A DNA stretch of 64,000 nt from Bacillus sp. J37 (GTDB taxonomy: Bacteria; Bacillota; Bacilli; Bacillales; Bacillaceae), in assembly GCF_000518865.1 (NCBI RefSeq), contig NZ_JAEK01000020.1, positions 19,743 through 83,742 of the forward strand. The letters are read 5' to 3'. The number at the start of each line of letters is the position of its first letter. Within the stretch, counting starts at the first letter, position 1. A model generated the notes under the pieces. That model was not told the DNA's origin. It did no database searches and saw only the letters and a list, made by a program, of their open reading frames with translations. Below are positions 45,607 to 55,100 of the stretch, in pieces. A program made the position numbers and the translations under genes.

Positions 45607-46893
45607 ATGACGATGAGATTAACAGTATTGGGATTAGGATATATTGGATTACCAACAGCAGTAATGTTTGCAAAACACGGTGTTCAAGTTCATGGTGTAG
45701 ATGTAAATGCAAAAGTTGTAGAAATGTTAAATAATAAAGAGCTACATATTGAAGAGCCAGGCCTACCTGAGATGCTTGCTGAAGTAATTGATGATGGGAC
45801 ATTAACAGTAGGTACAGAGCCTAAAGCTGCTGACGCATATATTATTGCAGTTCCAACACCAATTAATGCAGATAAATCGGCAAATCTTGATTATGTTAGA
45901 AGTGCAACAGAAATGATTGTTCCTTATATTGAAAAAGGAAACCTAGTTATTCTTGAGTCAACTGTTCCACCAAAAACAATTGAAAATATCATGATGCCGG
46001 CACTTGAAAAAACAGGCTTAGTGTTTGGTGAAGAACTTTATATTTCTCACTCTCCAGAGCGCGTTTTACCTGGTAAGCTTTTTGAAGAGCTTGTTTCAAA
46101 TGATCGTATTGTTGGTGGTATTAATGAAAAATCAAGTCAATTAACTGTAGATCTATATAAATCATTTGTAAAAGGGACAATTCATGTAACGGATTCTACA
46201 ACAGCAGAAATGGTAAAGTTAATGGAAAACACGTATCGTGACATTAACATTGCTTATGCTAATGAATTAGCTCGTATTGCTGAGAATATTGGTTTTAATG
46301 TGTGGGAAGCAATTGATCTTGCGAACTGTCATCCACGTGTTAATATTCATAAGCCAGGCCCTGGGGTTGGGGGACACTGTATAGCTGTAGATCCGTATTT
46401 CATTATTGAACAGGCTCCACAAGAGGCTCGTTTGATTACATTAGCCCGTGAAATTAACACTTCTACACCTGTTACTGTCGTAAGTCTGGTTGATAAAGTT
46501 TTAAAAGGAATTAACCATGCGACAGTTAGTGTGTTCGGGCTTGCATTTAAAGGTAATATCGATGATATGCGGGAAAGTCCAGCATTAGAAATTGTTGAAG
46601 AATTAAAAGCAAAAGGGTATGATTTAAAAATTTATGACCCATATGTAAAGGATTCTTATGAAAATAAAGCAAACAGTGTTGAAGAAGCTGTTGAAAATAG
46701 TGATTTGATTCTTGTATTAACAGATCACGCTGTATTCAAAGACATTAACTTTGACGAAGTGAAAAACAACATGAGAACTCCAAAAATCCTTGATACTCGT
46801 AACTTGTTAGAAAATCTGCAATTATCAGAAAAAGGTATCGATTATTTACAAATTGGCTCAGATCTATTAAGAGGTGTTTCTTGTGAAAACTAA
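45607..46893 (+). CDS. wecC: UDP-N-acetyl-D-mannosamine dehydrogenase (WecC type)
   Basis: 428 residues. Oxidises UDP-ManNAc to UDP-ManNAcA. GLGYIGLPTAVMFAKHG, SPERVLPGK, MENTYRDINIAYANE and the catalytic Cys in GVGGHCIAVDPYF identify the WecC/TuaD-like group with the GGHC form typical of N-acetylhexosamine substrates. It is distinct from the UDP-glucose dehydrogenase at 38903. No UDP-GlcNAc 2-epimerase is in the window, so UDP-ManNAc must come from a gene elsewhere (mnaA in bacilli). Confidence 0.9.
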   Translation: MTMRLTVLGLGYIGLPTAVMFAKHGVQVHGVDVNAKVVEMLNNKELHIEEPGLPEMLAEVIDDGTLTVGTEPKAADAYIIAVPTPINADKSANLDYVRSATEMIVPYIEKGNLVILESTVPPKTIENIMMPALEKTGLVFGEELYISHSPERVLPGKLFEELVSNDRIVGGINEKSSQLTVDLYKSFVKGTIHVTDSTTAEMVKLMENTYRDINIAYANELARIAENIGFNVWEAIDLANCHPRVNIHKPGPGVGGHCIAVDPYFIIEQAPQEARLITLAREINTSTPVTVVSLVDKVLKGINHATVSVFGLAFKGNIDDMRESPALEIVEELKAKGYDLKIYDPYVKDSYENKANSVEEAVENSDLILVLTDHAVFKDINFDEVKNNMRTPKILDTRNLLENLQLSEKGIDYLQIGSDLLRGVSCEN

Positions 46894-49732
46894 CAGCCGT
46901 AAAAGCATTGAAAAATACGGAGAAGCTGTGACAGCAGAAAACGAAAAGCTACTAAGAGATCGAATTCATTGGGTTTGTAAAGCAGTTCAAGGGTCTTCGG
47001 TATTAGATATCGGCAGTGGTAAAGGGGATACATCTATACTGTTGGCGCGCGAAGGATTCGAAGTAACAGGTATCGAATCTGATCAAAATGAATGGAGTCT
47101 TGCTAACAGTGAATTAGAAAAAGAAAATGGAGACGTTAAACAACGTCTTCATTTTCTGCATGGAAATGCAATTACATACGAGTTTGAAAAGATAGGATAT
47201 GACACAATAATTGCTGGACATATCATTGATCAGCTAACACATCCAGAGAAACTAATTAAAAAATCCTGGGAACTACTAAATGATAACGGTACAGTTATTA
47301 TTACAACACCATTTGGTGTTCAGAATTCCATTGAGCAGAAATCAACCTTCTATTTAACTAGCTTGGTACAAGAATTACACCCTTATTATGAGATTGAAGA
47401 ATTAACAATTATAGGTAAATTCATGTGTGTAATCGGTCATAAGCGTGAAGAAGTGATTTTCGAACATCTGCAAACTATACCTAGAAAATGGACAGAAATT
47501 ATTGAGGGTGCGTTCTTTCAGTTGGAAAAAGCATTTCTAGATGAACTAGGTGAACAAGCTTCTGACGTCTCATTAATAAAAAAAGAGCTAGAGTCTTTGA
47601 AAGATGAAATTTCAAAGACAAATGAAAAATTAAAGGACCCTTTTATAGGTGGGAATGGCCTATTCATTCAGCAACAAATGATGGGTCAGTTAGAACAGGA
47701 TAAGAAGATTAAAGCTGAGCTTCAACATTATAAAGCTCGTGAAGAACAATTACGTCGTGAGTTTGTTAATTATGAAAATGTCTTAATGAAGGCGATTCAA
47801 CAGCGTGAAAAGAATCTCCGTTTTTTACGTAACCGGTTGACAATTGTCGAACAATCGACAAAGTATCGGATCGGGTCAATGATTCATTCTTCTTTTAGAA
47901 ATCCTTTAAGGTTTCCGAAAGAGCTATATAAAATTGCCCGGACAGCAGCAGGAAGTTTTAAACGTAAAGTAAAAGGACAAAAGAAGCGTTATAAGTTAGT
48001 TGACCTACCTTATTCACTTGGCCCTGTCCCTAGATCACCATTCTCAAGAGGTGGAGGTAACCCGGTTTCATTTACCACAAATAATGAGGATTTGAATGAC
48101 CTTTTAATTATGGGGAGATATGATACACCATATAAGGTGAGTGATCTTAGGGTAGCATCGATTCTTGATGACTTCTCATATCAATCATTTAAAAATGATT
48201 GTCACCTTATTTCATTCCGCCCTGATAATTGGTTAGAAATATTAACAAAAGAGCTTCCACAGATTCTTTTTGTTGAATCGGCATGGAGAGGGAATAGTGG
48301 ATCTTGGCAATATAAAATCGCCAAATATAATACTCCGCAAGGGGAAGAGCTGGATAATCTTTTAGAATGGTGTAAACAAAATAATATTCCGACTGTATTT
48401 TGGAACAAAGAAGACCCGATACATTTCGATAAATTCATTGATACAGCGAAGAAATTTGATTACATTTATACAACAGATGAAAACTGTATTCCTGATTATC
48501 AAAAAGAAGCAGGGCATGATCGAGTGTTTGCCTTGCCGTTTGCAGCACAACCTGCAATCCATAATCCTATCAAAGTGAAGGATTATAAAGAAAAAAACGT
48601 ATGCTTTGCAGGCTCGTATTATGCGAACCGTCATGAAGAGCGACGAAAAGACCAGGAAGAATTATTAGATGCAACCAAAGAATATGGGTTAGAAATCTAC
48701 GACCGAAATTATAATCAAATTGGGAAAGAAGATCTTCAATTCCCGGAGAGATTTCACGATAATATTAACGGGTCCTTACCATACTCTGAATTGGTTAGAG
48801 CCTATAAACAATATAAAGTTTTCTTAAATGTAAACTCGGTACAAAATTCAGGGACCATGTTCTCCAGACGTGTGTTTGAATTAATGGGTTGTGGGACAAC
48901 CGTTTTAAGCACGTATGCAAAAGGGATAAAGGAAATGTTTGGTGAGTTGGTTCCAATGGCACACGATGACACATCTGTTGATGAATTGATTAATAAAATC
49001 ATGACAGATGAAAGCTGGAGAGAAGAAAATGAGCTTAAAGGAATGCGTGTGATTTTTGATGAACACACATATGCTCACCGTTTATATGAGATTGGAAAGA
49101 ATGCAGGTTTTGAGCTTGAAAAACCATATGAAGAAAAGGTTCAGGTGCTTGCCCTTTCGCGAACAAATAATGAGTTGGAACAATTAATTAAGCAGTTTCA
49201 ACAACAATCATATGTAAATAAAAAACTAACAATTGTCTCGCTTGCAGAGTCTACACCGTTCTTAGCACATCAAGACATCGAAATTATTTCTTTAGATAAC
49301 CTTGAAGAACTTGACAAAGCTTTCGAGGAAATATCATCAGAGGCATCTTTTGTAGCCGTGTTTGGTAACGAGCATTTGTATGGTGAAAACTACTTATCTG
49401 ATTTAATGCATGGATTTATTTATTCAAATTCTGATGTTGTTGGGAAATCAGCAATTTACCGTAAAAATGAAAATCAGATTGAACTTGTTAATAGAGAAGA
49501 TGAATATACCTATACATCAAGCCTAACCAACCAAGCATTTATTCTTCGGAAAGATGTATTATCACAATTTGGTATTAAACCATCTGAATTACTTGAAGAT
49601 GAATTTGATCTTAAAGAATATTCAAGCTATGGACTTAGAATGTTTTCTGGCAACCGCTATAACTTTATTTTTAACGGTACATCAACTATCGATAGTGAGA
49701 AAGAAGATCTTCTAAATGGAGCATTCAAATGA
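46883..49732 (+). CDS. Fused methyltransferase - coiled coil - glycosyltransferase
   Basis: About 949 residues from GTG 46883 (AGAGGTG upstream; overlaps the previous gene by eleven bases). Residues 20-190 form an S-adenosylmethionine methyltransferase (VLDIGSGKGDTSILLAREGFEVTGIES). Residues 220-330 are a coiled coil. Residues about 395-735 resemble CgeB/DUF3880-type glycosyltransferases (VCFAGSYYANRHEERR, FSRRVFELMGCGTTVLSTYAKGI). The last 200 residues look like a decayed GT2-like domain lacking clear catalytic residues. A chain-terminating methylation coupled to transfer, as in WbdD-type chain-length control with a coiled-coil ruler, is a reasonable guess but unproven. Confidence 0.8.
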   Translation: MKTNSRKSIEKYGEAVTAENEKLLRDRIHWVCKAVQGSSVLDIGSGKGDTSILLAREGFEVTGIESDQNEWSLANSELEKENGDVKQRLHFLHGNAITYEFEKIGYDTIIAGHIIDQLTHPEKLIKKSWELLNDNGTVIITTPFGVQNSIEQKSTFYLTSLVQELHPYYEIEELTIIGKFMCVIGHKREEVIFEHLQTIPRKWTEIIEGAFFQLEKAFLDELGEQASDVSLIKKELESLKDEISKTNEKLKDPFIGGNGLFIQQQMMGQLEQDKKIKAELQHYKAREEQLRREFVNYENVLMKAIQQREKNLRFLRNRLTIVEQSTKYRIGSMIHSSFRNPLRFPKELYKIARTAAGSFKRKVKGQKKRYKLVDLPYSLGPVPRSPFSRGGGNPVSFTTNNEDLNDLLIMGRYDTPYKVSDLRVASILDDFSYQSFKNDCHLISFRPDNWLEILTKELPQILFVESAWRGNSGSWQYKIAKYNTPQGEELDNLLEWCKQNNIPTVFWNKEDPIHFDKFIDTAKKFDYIYTTDENCIPDYQKEAGHDRVFALPFAAQPAIHNPIKVKDYKEKNVCFAGSYYANRHEERRKDQEELLDATKEYGLEIYDRNYNQIGKEDLQFPERFHDNINGSLPYSELVRAYKQYKVFLNVNSVQNSGTMFSRRVFELMGCGTTVLSTYAKGIKEMFGELVPMAHDDTSVDELINKIMTDESWREENELKGMRVIFDEHTYAHRLYEIGKNAGFELEKPYEEKVQVLALSRTNNELEQLIKQFQQQSYVNKKLTIVSLAESTPFLAHQDIEIISLDNLEELDKAFEEISSEASFVAVFGNEHLYGENYLSDLMHGFIYSNSDVVGKSAIYRKNENQIELVNREDEYTYTSSLTNQAFILRKDVLSQFGIKPSELLEDEFDLKEYSSYGLRMFSGNRYNFIFNGTSTIDSEKEDLLNGAFK

Positions 49733-49748
49733 AAAGGGGTGAGTTTTT

Positions 49749-51977
49749 GTGACAGCTAATATATTGAAACCCTTTATTTATGCAGATATTGATCTGAATA
49801 TTATTGACGGCTCAGCCATTTGGGTAACATCAATCCTTGAAACGATGGCACAGGACCAACAAATTGAACCTACAATTTTACTCAAACGTCCTGTTATTAG
49901 AGATTTACTCGTTAAAAGCTTCCGAAAATATCCTAATGTAACAATAGTAAACCCCTGGTCAAAAGAGTTTAAAGACTTTGGGCTAAATCTGGAAGATGAT
50001 AGCTTTTTAAAAACAAAAAGATTAACCCCTGAACAAGCTACAAATATTATGGATGAGCTTGATCAAAAGAACAGATACCATATGTTCTTAGTAAGAGGCT
50101 ACCAGCTTGCAAAGGAAATTGCGTATAATTTTGTTTTTTCTAAGAGGACATGGTTTTATCTTACCGACTTCCCACAAAAAAAGGAAAAGGTAACTGAAGA
50201 GGACTTCCGCAATATTACAACTATTTATGAAAATGGTGCGCGACTTGCTTTGCAGACACCAGTTTTAATTGAGTATTTTAGAGATCTGCTCAATATAAAG
50301 GATGAAGGAAAGTTTATTTATCTTCCTCCTATGGTTCCAAATTATGAACCTGAAACTAGACACTTTACTAATAAGAAAAGTCAGATCATTTATGCTGGAA
50401 AGTTTGCTCCTTTTTGGAAAGCTCCGGAAATGTTTGAAGCTTTTGGAAAAGTAAAAGATCCAAATATTAAATTTGTCGTGATTGGTGATAAATTTCATAA
50501 CTATCCACCTACTGAAAATTACTCTGATAGGGTGTCTAATGTTTTGGAAAGTACCAAAGACATTATTTGGAAAAAGGGATTAAGTCGTGCAGAGGTGCAA
50601 GAATATATTCAAAATAGTGACTTAGGTGTGTCTTGGCGTCATGAAGTTCTGGATGAAAGTAAGGAACTTTCTACTAAGGTTTTAGAATATGGATTGTACG
50701 GAAAACCGGTTATCATAAACCGTAATCCCCTGCATGAAGAGCTTTTTGGAGAAGATTATCCACTTTTTGCAAACTCTGAGGAAGAGTTTATCGAGAAAAT
50801 TAAAATAGCTTTTTCGGATGAGGAGAAATATCTATTAGCAGCGCAACGTGTATTTTCAGTTAGTGAGAAGCACATGTTTGCAAATATTATAAAATATTTA
50901 AAACCTATGCTAATGGAAATGATTTATACTTCAGCAGAAACCGAGAAAGTGACTGAACGACGTTATAATAAGATAAAAGTTTTATTCGCTGGTCATGACT
51001 TGAAATTTGCCAAAATGCTTATTAATCATTTCGGAACATCCATGGATTTCCAGGTGAAAGAAGATGTGTGGAAAGGTCACAACACTCATGATGAGAAACA
51101 AAGTAAAAGGCTTCTCGAATGGGCAGACGTCATCATAGCAGAATGGGGATTAGGCAATGCCGTTTGGTACTCCAAGCACAAGAAAAAGCATCAGGTGTTA
51201 ATTGTCCGAATGCATCTCCAGGAAAAGAATACGCCACATCCACCTAAAATCACATGGGAAAATGTTGATCAATTAATTTTTATTGCTCCTGGGCTACGTA
51301 AAGAAATGGAAGAGGTATTTGATTTTCTTCCACAAGAAAAGATTAGGATTATTTACAATCTTGTCGATACTAAAGTACTTAACAAACCAAAACTAGGAGA
51401 TAATCAATTTAATATTGGTTTGATGGGGATATCACCTGCACGTAAACGTCTTGATATAGCTGTTGATATATTTGAAAAGCTTTGGAAGATGGATAATCGC
51501 TATACATTGTATGTAAAAGGACATCTTCCAAATAAGTATGCTTGGCTATGGAATAGAGAAGAAGAACGTCAATTTTATGAACAGGTCTTTAGGAAGATAA
51601 ATAGTCGTCCTTATCGTGACTCTGTTATCTTTGAAGGCTGGGGAGAAGTATCTGAATGGTACCGAAAAATAAGATTTGTCCTTTCGCCAAGTGATTTTGA
51701 GAGCTTCCATCTTGCAGTAGCAGAAGGAATGGCAAGTGGTTGTTTCCCTGTAATACGTGATTGGCATGGCGCTAGCGAATTGTATCCTAATGAATACATT
51801 TTTCATGAGGTAGATGAAGCAGTAGACATTATACATCAAACAAATAAAAAGCCTGATAATGAAGTAGAAGAAGTTTCAGAGTCATTAAAATCATTTATTC
51901 AAAATCGGTATGACAAAAGCCTTATTTGTTCCCAATGGGAGGAAATGGTTATCGAACTTAGAGGTAATCTAAAATAA
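49749..51977 (+). CDS. Two-domain glycosyltransferase
   Basis: 742 residues. The N-terminal half (about 1-400) and the C-terminal half (about 408-742) each look like a GT-B transferase. The first has LTDFPQKKEKVTEED, IIYAGKFAPFWKAPEMFEAF and STKVLEYGLYGKPVI. The second has a GHDLKFAK opening, IYNLVDTKVL, GISPARKRLDIAVDIF and the donor motif SDFESFHLAVAEGMASG. A GTG start follows AAAAGGGGTGAG. It is the last gene of the export operon. Two tandem active sites suggest that it adds two different sugars, but no substrates can be assigned. Confidence 0.82.
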   Translation: MTANILKPFIYADIDLNIIDGSAIWVTSILETMAQDQQIEPTILLKRPVIRDLLVKSFRKYPNVTIVNPWSKEFKDFGLNLEDDSFLKTKRLTPEQATNIMDELDQKNRYHMFLVRGYQLAKEIAYNFVFSKRTWFYLTDFPQKKEKVTEEDFRNITTIYENGARLALQTPVLIEYFRDLLNIKDEGKFIYLPPMVPNYEPETRHFTNKKSQIIYAGKFAPFWKAPEMFEAFGKVKDPNIKFVVIGDKFHNYPPTENYSDRVSNVLESTKDIIWKKGLSRAEVQEYIQNSDLGVSWRHEVLDESKELSTKVLEYGLYGKPVIINRNPLHEELFGEDYPLFANSEEEFIEKIKIAFSDEEKYLLAAQRVFSVSEKHMFANIIKYLKPMLMEMIYTSAETEKVTERRYNKIKVLFAGHDLKFAKMLINHFGTSMDFQVKEDVWKGHNTHDEKQSKRLLEWADVIIAEWGLGNAVWYSKHKKKHQVLIVRMHLQEKNTPHPPKITWENVDQLIFIAPGLRKEMEEVFDFLPQEKIRIIYNLVDTKVLNKPKLGDNQFNIGLMGISPARKRLDIAVDIFEKLWKMDNRYTLYVKGHLPNKYAWLWNREEERQFYEQVFRKINSRPYRDSVIFEGWGEVSEWYRKIRFVLSPSDFESFHLAVAEGMASGCFPVIRDWHGASELYPNEYIFHEVDEAVDIIHQTNKKPDNEVEEVSESLKSFIQNRYDKSLICSQWEEMVIELRGNLK

Positions 51978-51982
51978 TCTAT

Positions 51983-52048
51983 AGCCTTGAATAGTCAATC
52001 AAATGAGATATATTTTTCTTATTTGGTTTCTATTTAAGGCTTTTTTTG
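51983..52048 (+). terminator. Terminator of the exporter/glycosyltransferase operon
   Basis: AGCCTTGAATAG pairs with CTATTTAAGGCT at the base of a long loop, followed by seven T. Confidence 0.7.
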
Positions 52049-52144
52049 TAACAAAAGGTTTTTCCTTTTTCTTCTATTAAACTATGAATAGTTATACTAT
52101 AATGGTTATTGTGTTAATTTTTATATAAATTGCGGGGGAGATAG

Positions 52145-55100
52145 ATGAATAAATATATTTCGAAAGTATCACTACTGATGATTATTTTGACCTTATTAAT
52201 TAGTCCTTTATCCTCAGTAGTCAGTGCACAAGAACCAATAGATAATGTCGGAAAAGAAATATATATTGGTCAATTTAATGACGATACTGAGCTCTACTAT
52301 TTAGAGGGATATGAGCCTATAATTGCTAATAAGGATTCAAGGGCATTTTTTGAAAAGGTAAATGAAGAGATTTTTATTCAAATTAATAATGAGTCTATTC
52401 CAATAGAAGAATCAAGAGTTACTCTTGAACCTGAAGCGATTGTGAAAGGAAAAGATAAAGGTTACTTAGAGTATGGGGAAGACTTGTCCAAAGTTTTAAC
52501 CATGCAAGAGATTAACTTAACAAATATTGATTTAGAAATAGAAAATGCTGAAAGAGGCTTTTCGTATACGATCCCAGAAAACTCACTCCTCACTGTAATG
52601 GGGGAACGTGAGAATTTTTACGAGGTTGTCATTGGTAATATGAAGGCTGAAGTCAAAAAAGATTTACTTATTATTCCACGTGAGGAAGAGACAGAGAAGA
52701 ATGAAACCATAAAAGTAGAGGATTCAAAAGATATTACCGAAGAGGTTTCAGAAGAACAAGAAGAACAAGAAGAACAAGAGCCTGATGAAAGTGAAGATTC
52801 GTCAACAGAAGTCAAATCAAATCAAGAAAATGAAAAGAAGGCTGTTATTACCTCATCAGCAAATGGGAAATATTTCATTAGCACAATAGAGAACCAATCA
52901 ATTTATATTAAAGAAAACGGTCATTTAAAGGAAGTAGGAAAACTAGTACAAAACCAAGTCTACACGAAGAAAGCAGACTATGGGAATTGGATCATCATTC
53001 AATTCGGCAAAAAGGAGGCCTTTATCTACAAATCAACTCTAAAATTTGTATCATCTGATAAAAAGGCTTCATTAGAATCCATTAATGCCCAAAACTTAAA
53101 GAAAACCATTGATATTTCGTCAAATACAACTGTTTATGACAACAAAACAGGAGAGTTAGTTCCATTTCTTATTTTCACTGGTAAACAAACCTTCCCTTTG
53201 GTAAGTGATTATGGTAAATGGAATAAAATTAATGTACTTGGACGAACAGGTTATGTGAAAAAAACATCTAGTCCACCATCAAATCAAGGTAATTATTTTA
53301 CGGTTAATAATAATGGGATACCTGTTTATGTAAATAATAAAGGTTCACTTGAAAAAGTAGGTGAACTCACCAAGGGCCAAGTCTATGAAAATGCAGGCAA
53401 TTATGGTAATTGGATTAAGGTTAACTTTTCAAATGGATTAGGTTTTGTTTACAAAGAGCATATAAATGAAGCATTTTTTGATAATAACGCATCATTTGAG
53501 AAGACTAATTCAACAACTAAAAGGTTTACTACTTTGAATAATGTACCTGTATATGATAATAAAACAGGAAAATTAGTTCCCTTTTTTACATTCGGTAAAA
53601 ACGTTTCATATCCAATTACTAGTGACTACGGAAATTGGTATAAAGTTAGTATCCTAGGGAGAACGGGTTACGTCCATAAAGGCAATGTCACTTTAGGTAC
53701 AGGAAACACCCAAAATTATTTTCAAGTAACCGAAGATAATCTTGCTATATTTTTAAAAAAGAATGGTAAATTAGTAAAAGCTGGATCACTTAAAAAGGGA
53801 GAAACCTTTAAACGAGTGAAGGATTATGGGAATTGGCATCAAATTAATTTCTCAGAACAAGATGCGTTTGTTTATAAAAAGGGAACTGTTGCATCGAATG
53901 GAAATTTAGTTAATATTCCTGCATCCTCCAGTGATAAATCAGCTAAAATGAAAATTGAAACAGCTGTCTATAAACAAGGAAAAGATGGTTTAATTCAAGT
54001 TGGGACTATTGAAAAAGGTGTCTCCTATAAAATTAATAGGCCATATGGCAATTGGTTGGAGATAAATTATTTAGGAGTGAAAGGTTATATTTATAAAAGT
54101 AATACAGAAATAGAATTTGATTCAAAGGACAAGTATTATAAAGTTTTAGAAGAGGGTTTACCTGTTTATGAAAATAAGAATGGTAACCTGTTAAGAATTG
54201 GTTCTCTTCAGAAGGGACAAGTATACAAAAGAGAGCAGGACTATGGAAACTGGCATAAAATCAATATAGGAAAAACAGTTGCGTTTGTTTATAAAGCATC
54301 AACAGAGCCGGCTTCTGTAAATGAGTTCAAAAATAGTGTTGGTGAACAAATTTCTTATACCAAACAGGTTACGACAAACAAATCTTTAGGTGTGAGAGAA
54401 AAGGAGACAAACTCTTCTTCTTTAATAGGAGAAATAGCAAGTAATCAGACTATACATGTTATAAAGGAAACCAAAAGCTGGTATCAAGTGAATATATCAG
54501 GGAAAATTGGTTATGTTTCAAAAACAAGTGTTGAGAAATTTATGTATATAAGGATTACAAAGGATAATGCTTATGTTTATCAACCTTATGGAGATGTAAA
54601 TGTTGCAAAAGGTGTTTTGGTTAAAGGACAGGTTTTTCCATTAATTGAGGAGTTAGAGAATTCTTATCTCATCCAATTTGGTGATGGTCAGGCAAATGTA
54701 AAGAAAACAATCGCATATCCATATACAGATACTATTAGTTTACCTTTGTATGATGTAAGAGAAAAGCCAACCCTTGAATTTATAAGCTCTAAAGATATTA
54801 CCGTTTATGATAATTCAGGTAAGGAATTAAAGCCATTTGCTGTGATTAAAGGGAAGGTTAATTATCCAATTTTAAGTGACTATGGAAACTGGTATCGCCT
54901 GTCAATAGGTGGTCGGATCGGATTTATTCGGAAAAACAATGACCTAAATGTTAGTCAAAGAACTAGTCAGGATTCAGATTTATCCTTCTACCGAAATGTA
55001 GATAAGAATAGTAACATGCAAAGAGTAAATAGTTTTATCAATACGAATCCCCAAATAGCTGAAAATGAGCTAATGAAGCTAGTTGATAACAATCAATATC

